From: BQJU01 sp964015035
Lineage (GTDB): Bacteria > Bacteroidota > Bacteroidia > Chitinophagales > Saprospiraceae
Direction of reading: 5' to 3'
NCBI GenBank assembly: GCA_964015035.1
Contig: CAXHCA010000055.1
Span: 1 to 41,804 of the forward strand
DNA length: 41,804 nucleotides
Shown in pieces: positions 16,346-24,212 of this stretch; the first letter of the stretch is position 1, and every line of letters starts with the position of its first letter. A program made the translations under genes and the position numbers. Under the pieces are notes generated by a model. The model had not been told where the DNA came from. It saw nothing but the letters and a program-made list of their open reading frames with translations, and made no database searches.

Positions 16346-16387
16346 GTCGTCTTAGTTTATGGGATAATCGGTTTGTGTTTCGCTACG

Positions 16388-16395
16388 CAAAGCTA
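16388..16395 (-). promoter_or_regulatory. TANNTTTG promoter box for the PorE-like gene
   Basis: TAGCTTTG on the minus strand matches the Bacteroidota -7 consensus and lies about 43 bp upstream of the ATG at 16345, leaving a leader of roughly 35 nt. Confidence 0.55.
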
Positions 16396-16439
16396 GTTGA
16401 TTTTATGTGAAGTGGAAATATATAGGAAATGTTTATTTG

Positions 16440-16757
16440 ATGGAAAAGTGTAGGGGAGATGGTTTAGGCGGTTGAAAGTTGAGGCGGAGGAGACGGAGGA
16501 GAGTTGAGGCGGTTTAGTTGAGGCCATTTAGGCGGTTTATCTGGGCCTCGGTTCCGGAGGAACCCAATCTTTGTAGGAACGGTGAGGAGAGGTATTGCGC
16601 ACCAGCGGTGCGCTATCTGAATAAAAACCAGAGCGAAATAAATCTTAGCCAACCATTAAAACCGATTCCGGAGGAACCAAATCTATGTAGAAACGGTCCT
16701 AGGGGGAATGCGATTGGTGTAATGGAATGGGATATGTGATGAAGCGGTTGAGACGGT
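16440..16757. repeat. intergenic repeat cluster (GGCGGTT tracts, paired TTCCGGAGGAACC elements, hairpin)
   Basis: This is most of the 412-bp gap between the permease stop and the PorE-like gene. Three kinds of structure are seen. First, purine-rich degenerate GAGGCGGTTTAGGCGG tracts (16460-16540, and again near 16744). Second, two copies of a ~33-bp element (16551-16583 and 16664-16697) that share TTCCGGAGGAACC, AATCT, TGTAG and AACGGT, 114 bp apart. Third, a perfect hairpin GCGCACC-AGC-GGTGCGC (16597-16613) between them. No protein of recognisable kind is encoded. The cluster is probably non-coding repeat DNA following the permease gene. Confidence 0.55.
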
Positions 16758-18110
16758 TTATGGTCTTACTTTTTCGATGGGTTCTTTGATCATCTTGCGG
16801 GTTTCTTTTTTACCGGAAGGGGAGGAGGGATGATGTCGTTGGTTCCACCAATAGGAGAGGGCACCAGCCAGGATGTTGACTAGGCCGAGGAGGCTTTCCC
16901 GGGGTTTGTCGTAGAGTAGAAAGGCCAGGAGCCAGATGCTGAACACAAGGAAAATGATTTGGATATAAGGATAACCCGGACTGCGATAAATTTTGTGGCG
17001 ATTGGCTTTCCTTCGTTCCAGCAATAGACCTGCTACGGTAAGTGTAGTAAAGAGTTGCAGTATAAAACCACTGTACAATAGGATTTGCTCGAAAGAGCTG
17101 GTAACGACCATGGCCAAACTAATTACAGCCTGAAGCCAGATGGCCCTTACGGGAATGCCGCGTTTGTTGTTTTTGGCAAAAAACTTCCAGATGTGGTGTT
17201 CATTGGCCATGGCGTGGGTAACTCTGGGCCCCACCCAAATCATGGCACTAATACCAGCTATCAATAGTAGGGCAATCAAGGTACTCACCACGCGACCTCC
17301 TTGAGGGCCAAACATCAAATCGGCGACGACCTGGCCAACCTCGATCTTGTTTTGTAGTTGTGCTAGTGTGGCTTGGTTGAGAAAAGCCAATTGTAGAAAC
17401 ACAAATAGAATACTGACCAGCAGCGTACCACCAATCAGGGCCCGGGGAAGGTTTTTGGCCGGTTGGTCAATCTCATCGACAATGTAGGCAGCTGCATTCC
17501 AACCGGAAAAAGCATACATCACATACACTAAGGCGATGGCGTAGCCGGAAGTGGTGATTTCGTCCTGCCAAGTGCCACTAAAGTCCAGCGCATTGGCAGA
17601 AGCTCCTTGCATAAAGCTGCCGACAATCAACAGCAGCATCAAGATCACCTTAAAGATGGTAAATACATTCTGAAAGAAACTACTTTGTCGGATGCTGAAG
17701 GAGTGCACCAGGGAAAGTCCGATAATGGACATAATGGCCAGGGACAAGCCGGAAAAGGGCACCAGCGGTGCCAGATAATTGCCCATAGCCATAGCGGATA
17801 GCGCTATCGAGGTGGCAAACCCCACGGTTAGGGAAACCCAGCCGGATAGATACCCCAAAAAGGGGTTGTACATTTTGGAAAGAAAATGGTATTCGCCGCC
17901 AGAATGCGGATACCGCGTACCCAGTTCGGCATAACTGAAGGCCCCAAATAGAGCGATCACCCCGCCGAGGACCCACAAAGAAAGGATCGTCCAGGTATTG
18001 CTCAGGGTATTGAGTTGCAAGCCCAGGGTCGTGAATGCCCCGGAGCCAATCATATTTGCCACTACCAGGGCTCCCGCACTCATCCAGCCAATTTTCCTTT
18101 TATTTCCCAT
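16758..18110 (-). CDS. APC-family amino-acid permease
   Basis: This 450-residue integral membrane protein has about 12 hydrophobic segments. The first begins KIGWMSAGALVVANMIGSGAF, which contains the unwound GSG motif of APC-superfamily TM1 that binds the substrate's amino and carboxyl groups. RYPHSGGEYHFLSKMYNP is the characteristic conserved loop between TM2 and TM3. It should import or exchange amino acids, or related compounds such as amines, across the inner membrane; the substrate cannot be read from the sequence. The tail (RHHPSSPSGKKETRKMIKEPIEK) is basic and cytoplasmic. It stands alone, although the S46 dipeptidyl-peptidase two genes upstream, on the same strand, would supply dipeptides to the same cell. 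A weak promoter match (TATCGTTG) lies at 18155-18162. Confidence 0.9.
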   Translation of the reverse strand: MGNKRKIGWMSAGALVVANMIGSGAFTTLGLQLNTLSNTWTILSLWVLGGVIALFGAFSYAELGTRYPHSGGEYHFLSKMYNPFLGYLSGWVSLTVGFATSIALSAMAMGNYLAPLVPFSGLSLAIMSIIGLSLVHSFSIRQSSFFQNVFTIFKVILMLLLIVGSFMQGASANALDFSGTWQDEITTSGYAIALVYVMYAFSGWNAAAYIVDEIDQPAKNLPRALIGGTLLVSILFVFLQLAFLNQATLAQLQNKIEVGQVVADLMFGPQGGRVVSTLIALLLIAGISAMIWVGPRVTHAMANEHHIWKFFAKNNKRGIPVRAIWLQAVISLAMVVTSSFEQILLYSGFILQLFTTLTVAGLLLERRKANRHKIYRSPGYPYIQIIFLVFSIWLLAFLLYDKPRESLLGLVNILAGALSYWWNQRHHPSSPSGKKETRKMIKEPIEKVRP

Positions 18111-18154
18111 AGTGGAGTGGCCGTATTGGAATTTGATGAAGTTTACAATTACCT

Positions 18155-18162
18155 CAACGATA
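18155..18162 (-). promoter_or_regulatory. weak promoter-like box for the permease
   Basis: TATCGTTG on the minus strand differs from TANNTTTG at one position. It lies 45 bp upstream of the permease ATG. It is a candidate only. Confidence 0.3.
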
Positions 18163-18267
18163 TAAATCTAAGAGGAATTTGACGGACTGTAGATTTCACA
18201 ATCTTCCTTAACGTTAGTATAACATTTTGCGTAAAGCACAAGACGATTTTAACTAAAAAACCTTAGT

Positions 18268-18458
18268 GCATGTTTGGAGGTAGTTCCTGAAGTATATTCG
18301 GGCAAGCTATTCAGTTCCGGTAAAACCGGGATTTTGGAACCTCTTTTCGGCTATTTCTTCGTCCGTCTCGGCTCAGCCGGAGATGCACTCAAAAATGAGC
18401 CTCGCGAGAACCCAAGACCTGGAATTTTCGCTGCTAAAGCACCACCTCCAAACATGTA
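18268..18458. repeat. palindromic dispersed element, full copy (~190 bp)
   Basis: ATGTTTGGAGGT (18270-18281) is matched by its exact inverse ACCTCCAAACAT (18444-18455), and pairing extends a few bases on both sides. About 54 of the first 60 bases are the same as at 41745-41804. The ends also match the copy at 14116-14288. Inside is an imperfect palindrome around CTCGGCTCAGCCGGAG. No ORF of note is present, as in a MITE or other non-autonomous palindromic element. It begins 11 bp after the stop of the PAP2 gene and occupies most of the 18111-18469 gap. Confidence 0.7.
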
Positions 18459-18469
18459 CTTATCGGAAT

Positions 18470-19204
18470 TTACTCGTTAACCCGGTGAATTCGGGGAATC
18501 AAGATGCCAATAGCTGTCCCGACGGCATAGCCCAACAGCACATCAGTCAGGTAGTGTTTACCTCCGCGAATCCGATTGTAGCCAGTTACGGCAGGAAGGA
18601 GGGCTGCCAGTCCCCATACATAGGGTTTAGCATTGCTGTCTGGGTAATAATCAGAATAAAGTTGAGCCGTCAGAAAGGTCATGAACGCAGAAGACGATGT
18701 ATGACCAGAGAAGAAAGATAATCGAGCGCCTCGCTTGAGTTTTAACTCCATCGGTGCATCTTTATTGTAAACAAAAGGACGGGTTCTTTTAAAGAGGACT
18801 TTTGTGAGATTGGTAATGGCCATGGTGGCCATCATGCCTTCGATGGCAAAGAGAGAAGTTTTTCCAAAATCATCCCGACTGCGTTCTCCCAACAACATGG
18901 CCAGTGGGGTTACATAGGAGGTATAGAGCAACACATCACTCACCTTTTGAGCCTTTAAGGACCAATTTCGGATTACCCATCGATCGATACCAAAGATACC
19001 GGCACCATCGTAAGTGGTTACATCTTCTTCTGCCAAGACCACTATTTTTCCATTGATCACAAAGCTTACGGTGATCGCGGCTAAGCTTCCTCCAAGGATG
19101 GGACCTTCTGTACTCCAGTCCAGTTCATAGGGGGAATCAAGCTGGGTTTGCCCGTTGAGCGACAGCGTGAAAAATAGAAAAGATAAAATCCAGATGTAAC
19201 GCAT
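18470..19204 (-). CDS. PAP2-superfamily phosphatase
   Basis: Starting at ATG 19204 gives 244 residues with a signal-like N-terminus (MRYIWILSFLFFTLSLNGQ). The longer ORF to 19303 would run through the terminator of the upstream gene. All three PAP2 signatures are present: K135-x6-R142-P143 (KVLFKRTRP), S166-G167-H168 (FFSGHTSSS), and R211-x5-H217-x3-D221 (RIRGGKHYLTD). His217 would be the nucleophile, with His168 and Asp221 assisting. Several hydrophobic helices surround these motifs. The enzyme would dephosphorylate a lipid phosphate such as undecaprenyl pyrophosphate, phosphatidate or a lipid A precursor at the periplasmic face; which one is not determined by sequence. Confidence 0.9.
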   Translation of the reverse strand: MRYIWILSFLFFTLSLNGQTQLDSPYELDWSTEGPILGGSLAAITVSFVINGKIVVLAEEDVTTYDGAGIFGIDRWVIRNWSLKAQKVSDVLLYTSYVTPLAMLLGERSRDDFGKTSLFAIEGMMATMAITNLTKVLFKRTRPFVYNKDAPMELKLKRGARLSFFSGHTSSSAFMTFLTAQLYSDYYPDSNAKPYVWGLAALLPAVTGYNRIRGGKHYLTDVLLGYAVGTAIGILIPRIHRVNE

Positions 19205-19219
19205 TACCAGGTAGTTTTT

Positions 19220-19227
19220 GAAAGTTA
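19220..19227 (-). promoter_or_regulatory. possible promoter box for the PAP2 gene
   Basis: TAACTTTC on the minus strand has one mismatch to TANNTTTG and lies just 15 bp upstream of ATG 19204, between the upstream terminator and the gene. The leader would be very short, so confidence is low. Confidence 0.3.
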
Positions 19228-19256
19228 TCCTTTGTTTGGGAAAACTCAATGAGGGT

Positions 19257-19297
19257 AAAAAACATTCGGAAGTGATGTTGTCCACCACTTCCGAATG
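19257..19297 (-). terminator. Rho-independent terminator after the S46 peptidase gene
   Basis: On the minus strand a perfect 12-bp stem (CATTCGGAAGTG with CACTTCCGAATG, 19263-19274 and 19286-19297) with an 11-nt loop is followed directly by TTTTTT. It starts 18 bp after the peptidase stop, separating that gene from the PAP2 gene downstream. Confidence 0.85.
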
Positions 19298-19315
19298 GGT
19301 CACTTTTGCGAAGTC

Positions 19316-21403
19316 TTATTTAATGCCGAGTTCTTTGAGGATCCGGTCTGCCTTGTAAATGTATTTAAGGGCAGCAGCCATGCCACCTGCATGCACAGAT
19401 ACAGCGCGATTCACCCGCTCATCGTAAATGAAGTTACCAGGTAATGATTCGATATTTCCATCGAAAATTAATCCGACAACTTCTCCCTTTTTATTGATAA
19501 TGGGGCTTCCTGAATTACCACCGATAATGTCGTTAGTAGAGACAAAATTCATGGGAGATTGTAACAACTCCATTGGTGGGTTTTGCCATTTTTCAGGAAG
19601 GTCCCAGGGGAATTGTTTATCGTGGCTGTAGTAACGATCGTACAACCCAAAATAGGTGGTTTTATAAGGTGCGGTGGTTCCATTGTAGTCATAGCCTTTC
19701 ACCACACCATCTGCAATACGCATTGTGAAGGTGGCATCAGGTGGAATATCCAGGCCATAAATTTGATACACTTCGTTGGCAATCTTCTTGGAAAGCGCCT
19801 GACGGGCAGGTGCTGTAGATTGGAAAAGTGCCGCTCCTTCGTAGAACTTAGGAATGGCCAACCTCGCGATTTGCAAGACGGGATCCTTGCTCTTTTGTAA
19901 TTTCTTTGGTTTGGAATTCAGCAGTTTTTTTAGCTTATCGGGCTTGTTGAATGCTGTTTTGTCCAAGATCTCTTTAGCTGCCACTTCGGGCGTACGGCCA
20001 TCCAGGATTTCTTGAACATAGGTATCATCAGGGCTGGCAAATTCCTGGAGTTCACTTAATACCGTGGCCAGGTAGCTCGCCTCATAGGGGCTGCTCATGC
20101 CCTGAGCGGTAGCCTGCACTTGCTCTTCAAGAGCGGCTTTGTCTTCATCACTAACTTCTTCATCGGCCCCTTGCAAGTACTTGTACATTTGGTGAGCCAC
20201 CTGTATGGTACTGCCATTGTAGGGGTTTGGTCCCAAAATATTGAGCTCGGCAATGTACCCATTGAGGGGTTGATAAGCATCGGCTAATTGTTTCCAATAG
20301 TCGTTGCCATTGGCGACAGCCTTTGATTTAGATTTTACCAATTTTTCCATGGCGTTCTTCTTGCCCATCAGTTGTGGGTCGAACATGCCTTCTACGATGC
20401 CATTAATGGCTTTGACGCCATTCGACATACTAAACATATCTTCTTGTAGCTCGTGGGAAGGTTCTTTTTCATACTTTTCTCCCATTAGGGCGAGGCGGTT
20501 TTTCATCCACTTCAACTGGGAGTTGTAGCGGTAGTCGCGGTCAAACTCCAATTGGGCCATCGTGCGGTAACGTTCGGTGCTTCCAGGGTTTCCGATCACA
20601 AAAACCGCTTCTCCTTCTTTGGCACCTTCAGCGTTGAATTTGAAGTGGAAATCTTTGGTGTTCAGCGGTTTTCCATTGTCGTACACCCGCCAGAAAGTAC
20701 AATCTAGGTTGTATCTGGGAAAGGTGAAGTTGTCGGGATCGCCACCAAAGAAGCCTAAATCCAATTCCGGAATCAATACCAAACGTACATCGTCATAGCG
20801 TTTGTATCCGTAAAGGGAATAGCGGCCGCCGCTGTAATAGTTCACCGGTTCGATCTCGAGGTCTTTCCAGTCGGCTTTGGCACTGTATTCAGTAATCAAA
20901 ACTTTCAGCGCAGAGTCGCGCATTTGGGCGACTTCTTCCGGGCTTTCGGCTTTCTCTGTGTATTCGGCTATTGTTTTACTCACATCAGCAATTTGGGCCA
21001 ATTGCTTAACGTATAGCCCGGAAACGCGGCGTTCTTCTTCGGCAGTTTTGGCGTAGAAGCCATCCTTGTCAAAGTCTTCGCCTTCTTTCATTACTTTGCC
21101 CACTTCACCGCGTGAGCAGTGGTGATTGGTCATGACCAGTCCATTGGGCGAAACAAAGGAAGCAGAACAGAAAGAAGAAAAGCGCAGGGCTGACATTCTA
21201 ACGTGTTCAATCCAAGCTTCATCGGGACGGAAACCATAAGTTTGCTCAAAGTAATCAAGTGGGGCATATTCGAGTGTCCACATTTTACCGTAGTCAAAAC
21301 GACTAGGTTCAACATCGGCGTATTGGACCGCCGGTTGTGCAGACATCAGCATAGGCAATAGTCCTATGCAAAATACCATCATAAAATGCTTCATTAGGCG
21401 CAT
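19316..21403 (-). CDS. S46-family dipeptidyl-peptidase (DPP7-like)
   Basis: This 695-residue protein has a signal peptide (MRLMKHFMMVFCIGLLPMLMSAQ); translation may start at either Met1 or Met4. The chymotrypsin-fold triad of family S46 is visible: His95 (or the adjacent His94) in MTNHHC, Asp234 in FPRYNLDCTFWRVY, and Ser631 in GGNSGSP. S46 enzymes remove dipeptides from peptide N-termini in the periplasm of asaccharolytic Bacteroidota. From recalled P. gingivalis DPP7 sequence, an ungapped alignment from the catalytic Ser places Gly656 at the position of DPP7 Gly673, which is Arg in the acidic-specific DPP11. Hydrophobic or broad P1 preference is therefore inferred. It has its own promoter box and terminator. 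Confidence 0.9.
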   Translation of the reverse strand: MRLMKHFMMVFCIGLLPMLMSAQPAVQYADVEPSRFDYGKMWTLEYAPLDYFEQTYGFRPDEAWIEHVRMSALRFSSFCSASFVSPNGLVMTNHHCSRGEVGKVMKEGEDFDKDGFYAKTAEEERRVSGLYVKQLAQIADVSKTIAEYTEKAESPEEVAQMRDSALKVLITEYSAKADWKDLEIEPVNYYSGGRYSLYGYKRYDDVRLVLIPELDLGFFGGDPDNFTFPRYNLDCTFWRVYDNGKPLNTKDFHFKFNAEGAKEGEAVFVIGNPGSTERYRTMAQLEFDRDYRYNSQLKWMKNRLALMGEKYEKEPSHELQEDMFSMSNGVKAINGIVEGMFDPQLMGKKNAMEKLVKSKSKAVANGNDYWKQLADAYQPLNGYIAELNILGPNPYNGSTIQVAHQMYKYLQGADEEVSDEDKAALEEQVQATAQGMSSPYEASYLATVLSELQEFASPDDTYVQEILDGRTPEVAAKEILDKTAFNKPDKLKKLLNSKPKKLQKSKDPVLQIARLAIPKFYEGAALFQSTAPARQALSKKIANEVYQIYGLDIPPDATFTMRIADGVVKGYDYNGTTAPYKTTYFGLYDRYYSHDKQFPWDLPEKWQNPPMELLQSPMNFVSTNDIIGGNSGSPIINKKGEVVGLIFDGNIESLPGNFIYDERVNRAVSVHAGGMAAALKYIYKADRILKELGIK

Positions 21404-21435
21404 CAGTCGGATTTATTTGGTTAAAAAAATGGCTT

Positions 21436-21443
21436 CAAAGTTA
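21436..21443 (-). promoter_or_regulatory. TANNTTTG promoter box for the S46 peptidase
   Basis: TAACTTTG on the minus strand lies about 33 bp upstream of the first ATG, with a T-rich stretch some 20 bp further upstream. It lies in the 137-bp gap after the ppx gene, so the peptidase is transcribed independently. Confidence 0.55.
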
Positions 21444-21540
21444 TCGAAATATTCCTGACTGGAAAAAAGTAAAGCGGACAATGAAGTGTCAATTACCTAA
21501 TTTCAAGTGGTTTTTGCTGGAAATTGTTCGGAAAAGTAAC

Positions 21541-22446
21541 CTACCTGAATGCCATTTCACCCAAAACCCCTTCCCTAAGGGCATATTCTGAGACCAAAAC
21601 TTCCCTAAATGGAATATTGATCAGTAAATGTTCGATGAGTAAAAAGGCAACGACAATCATGTCAGCACGCTCGGAAGGAAGGTTGGCCATTTCGATGCGC
21701 TCGGCTTTGGTGGTGAAGAGTAGGGTGGGGATCAACTGTCTTAAATCAGCTGAGCTGACGCGAAAATGCCGCTCGTCAACTAAGGTGCTGGGCAGCATAT
21801 TGGCCAATACTTCAAAGGCTCCGGAAGCGCCAATCAGCCGTTGGATAGGATAGGGTTTAAGTTGGGCAAACATCTTGGCAAAGATGCCATCTAGAAACTG
21901 CCGTGCATGGTGAGCTTTAGCGGGCAATAGTGGATCATCTTGATGAAATTGGAGATACAAAACGGACATGCCCACCGGATAACTCCAAGTGTGCATCAGG
22001 CCATTTTCAGTGGCGAGAATAAATTCAACACTTCCACCGCCAATGTCCATGATCAGATCGGGGGAGGCGTGTAAAGGCACGGCAAGTCTGACACCTTCGT
22101 AAATTAGTCTGGCTTCCTCTTTACCCGTGATGAGTTCGATCTTGATGCCGGTCTTTTGAAAAACTTCTTCAATAAAGTGCCCCCCGTTGGAGGCCGTCCG
22201 AAGGGCTGCTGTTCCCGTCGCCCGGAGCTTTTTTACCTGGTACTCCTGGAGCAGCTGGTGGAAGTACACAATCGTTTCGATTCCTCGTTGATAGGCAGCT
22301 GGACCAAGGGTGTCAATCCCCTCTTCCCCCAGTTTGACAAATTGCCTCTCTCGAAAACACTCCTCAAAAGTGCCGTCTGGATGCAAGGCAACAATCTTTA
22401 GATGAAAAGTATTGGTACCGAGGTCAATAACCGCGTATCGCTCCAT
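21541..22446 (-). CDS. ppx: Ppx/GppA-family exopolyphosphatase
   Basis: This 301-residue cytoplasmic protein has the ASKHA phosphate loops: VIDLGTNTFHL (6-16) and MDIGGGSVEF (133-142). The GKEEARLIYEGV segment (108-119) carries the glutamate expected to activate water (Glu111 region). It would shorten polyphosphate from its ends or hydrolyse the 5' phosphate of pppGpp. At ~300 residues it is the short form, lacking the C-terminal HD-type domain of the ~500-residue E. coli enzymes, so pppGpp activity is less certain. It starts 10 bp after the stop of the lipoprotein gene at 22457-22951, and the two probably form an operon. Confidence 0.88.
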   Translation of the reverse strand: MERYAVIDLGTNTFHLKIVALHPDGTFEECFRERQFVKLGEEGIDTLGPAAYQRGIETIVYFHQLLQEYQVKKLRATGTAALRTASNGGHFIEEVFQKTGIKIELITGKEEARLIYEGVRLAVPLHASPDLIMDIGGGSVEFILATENGLMHTWSYPVGMSVLYLQFHQDDPLLPAKAHHARQFLDGIFAKMFAQLKPYPIQRLIGASGAFEVLANMLPSTLVDERHFRVSSADLRQLIPTLLFTTKAERIEMANLPSERADMIVVAFLLIEHLLINIPFREVLVSEYALREGVLGEMAFR

Positions 22447-22456
22447 ATTGGATGGG

Positions 22457-22951
22457 TTAACCCCCGCCTTTTACTTTGGCAAAAACGTTGCTGAAAAAGC
22501 TAATGCCATCTTGCGAAAGGGCGTTGGCATAAGTAGGTTGATTATTTTCATAAAACAACAAAAAGGTACACCCTTTTGAGAAAAACAGATCGGCTTCCAT
22601 TCGATTGGTGCCATCTACTTGGTAAAAAATGCGCCCGATCGGCTTGCAGTTGTCATAAACCTGTGCCGGTTGAGCCGAAATATGGCCGATAGAGCCAAGG
22701 ATATCATTTTTTTTGTTCTGGCTCAGCGAAAAAGATTCATAGTAAAAAACAACATCGATGAAGTCGCATTTTTCCGAGAGCATGACCAGTGAATCACGAG
22801 GTACGATGGGGTAAGATTTGGTCGCAACAGCGGGTGTTTCCTGGACTTCAGCCGGTTTAGGAGTAGTCGCCTCTGGTTGGTCTGTCTTGGCTCCATTGTT
22901 GCAAGCCATCAATGATACCAGGAGTAATAAGGGCAGCAAATTTCGAATCAT
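22457..22951 (-). CDS. small lipoprotein of unknown function
   Basis: Starting at ATG 22951 gives 164 residues beginning MIRNLLPLLLLVSLMACNNG, a lipoprotein signal with lipobox LMAC. The longer ORF to 23191 adds 80 residues unlike an export signal and is rejected. A proline/threonine-rich linker follows the cysteine, then a compact ~110-residue beta-rich domain (CDFIDVVFYYESFSLSQNKKNDILGSI) with two Cys that could form a disulphide. I do not recognise the family, but the gene is tightly linked to ppx, which suggests co-transcription. The 211-bp leader region back to the barrel gene holds no recognised promoter box. Confidence 0.7.
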   Translation of the reverse strand: MIRNLLPLLLLVSLMACNNGAKTDQPEATTPKPAEVQETPAVATKSYPIVPRDSLVMLSEKCDFIDVVFYYESFSLSQNKKNDILGSIGHISAQPAQVYDNCKPIGRIFYQVDGTNRMEADLFFSKGCTFLLFYENNQPTYANALSQDGISFFSNVFAKVKGGG

Positions 22952-23162
22952 AATTATTTCAATTTTTCTAAAATATGCATTAGAATTGTTCTGTTGGGGG
23001 CATTTGGTGGGAACATTCATCCATTTTCGACCACGCGAAGTCTTTTTGAAGGAATATAGCTTTAGCCATACGACTAAAAAAAGGCACGCTGTGGGATGAC
23101 TGAGCGCTCCTGAGAGGTGAAAATACAGCAACTTGCACCTGAATCCCAGCAGAACCACCCTG

Positions 23163-23756
23163 TTAAAAGCTATACAAGCCGCGAATGCCAATGACCCGTC
23201 CGATCAAGGTGCCATCCCCAGAATCGGCTTGCATATTGTTTAATGATTTGTGCCAGCGTACATCAACACCAAATTTTTCGCTAAGATGCAGGGTCACGCC
23301 CAAAATTATTGAAAAAATACTGGAATCATAATTCTGCCGGTCTGTAATATCTTCACCCGTATAATCAGTCACTTTAAAATTGATCAAATTGGCGTAGGAA
23401 ATACCGGCACCTACCTGGAATTTCCAGTCGCGGAAATGAACCATCACCGGTGCTTCAACAAAATTCAATCGAATACTTTCGTAAATGGAGCTTGGATCAT
23501 CGGTACGGGTGCGGTGACTGCCCTGTTGGGAATACAACATACCCAGACTGATTTCCCACCGATCGGTCAGTACCGTATAGACTTTTAATCCACCCGTTAG
23601 TCCTATCTGATTATAACCTCCGAGTTTATCGCCGTCCAATTGCGCCATATTGAATCCTCCCGCTACTGCCGCGCGAAAACGGCGCTGCGCCATAGCCGAT
23701 TCAGGTAGTAAAAACAGGATACTCAATAGGGTGATAAATAGCATTCTCACAATCAT
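23163..23756 (-). CDS. outer-membrane beta-barrel protein (PorT/OMP_b-brl family)
   Basis: The start is set at ATG 23756 (197 residues, MIVRMLFITLLSILFLLPESAMAQ signal peptide), because a promoter box covers the longer ORF's first codon at 23780. The mature part alternates hydrophobic and polar residues in about eight strands (for example GLTGGLKVYTVLTDRWEISLGMLYSQQG) and ends GLYSF, with the terminal aromatic expected for BAM-assembled barrels. This is the usual 8-strand porin-family layout of Bacteroidota. Function is unknown; it may be structural or a small pore. Confidence 0.85.
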   Translation of the reverse strand: MIVRMLFITLLSILFLLPESAMAQRRFRAAVAGGFNMAQLDGDKLGGYNQIGLTGGLKVYTVLTDRWEISLGMLYSQQGSHRTRTDDPSSIYESIRLNFVEAPVMVHFRDWKFQVGAGISYANLINFKVTDYTGEDITDRQNYDSSIFSIILGVTLHLSEKFGVDVRWHKSLNNMQADSGDGTLIGRVIGIRGLYSF

Positions 23757-23777
23757 AGCTGAACATTTTATGTGTGG

Positions 23778-23785
23778 CAAAGATA
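23778..23785 (-). promoter_or_regulatory. TANNTTTG promoter box for the beta-barrel gene
   Basis: TATCTTTG on the minus strand lies about 22 bp upstream of ATG 23756. It overlaps the first codon of the longest ORF and so excludes that start. It is divergent from the box at 23848. Confidence 0.6.
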
Positions 23786-23847
23786 CCTTATTCTTAAAGG
23801 GAAACGCCTAAATAGTGACTTTAATGGAGCAAAGTGCCTAAAATTAT

Positions 23848-23855
23848 TACTTTTG
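23848..23855 (+). promoter_or_regulatory. TANNTTTG promoter box for the 23913-25005 operon
   Basis: TACTTTTG on the plus strand matches the consensus and lies about 57 bp upstream of ATG 23913. It stands 62 bp from the divergent barrel promoter, so the two share a control region. Confidence 0.5.
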
Positions 23856-23912
23856 TCATGTATCTGATGTCAGTTCTAGAAGTCAGGAGCAATTTGATTT
23901 ATTGTTTTGATT

Positions 23913-24212
23913 ATGTTTAAAAATACGAAGCACAATCTTAAAAAACTAGAAACGCTTTTTGGTGATTTATCATATACCATTCGGTATGAAAAGGGGAATT
24001 TTCAATCGGGTTATTGTCTCGTTGAAAACCGTAATATGATTGTCATCAACAAGTTTTTCGAGGTGGATGGTCGGATTAATGTTCTACTGGAAATTCTCGG
24101 CGAGATTCCGGTGGACGAAACCCTGTTTAGCGAAGCCTCCGAAAAACTGTACAAGCAATTGATGAAGCTCGATGCAGCGGCAAAAGAAGGTCTGTCTGAA
24201 GAAGAGGAATAA
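23913..24212 (+). CDS. conserved small hypothetical protein (99 aa)
   Basis: The start is ATG 23913 rather than the TTG two codons earlier. The protein is soluble with no signal peptide: a basic helix (NTKHNLKKLETLFGDL), then YTIRYEKGNFQSGYCLVENRNMIVINKFFEVDGRINVLLEIL, ending in an acidic tail (LSEEEE). The central GxFxSGYCxxExxxxIxxNK pattern looks like a conserved cytosolic family, but I cannot name it. Its 3' end overlaps the start of the metallo-hydrolase gene by 41 bp in another frame. The two are thus translated together and may act in the same process. Confidence 0.75.
   Translation: MFKNTKHNLKKLETLFGDLSYTIRYEKGNFQSGYCLVENRNMIVINKFFEVDGRINVLLEILGEIPVDETLFSEASEKLYKQLMKLDAAAKEGLSEEEE

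Noticed and set aside
18274..18480. Open frame across the palindromic element
   Set aside because: It covers the inverted repeat itself, differs between element copies and has no domain.
19205..19303. N-terminal extension of the PAP2 gene
   Set aside because: It would be translated through the terminator hairpin of the upstream gene and precedes a normal signal peptide.
22952..23191. N-terminal extension of the lipoprotein gene
   Set aside because: The added 80 residues bury the lipoprotein signal inside the protein, and the extension even overlaps the neighbouring barrel gene.
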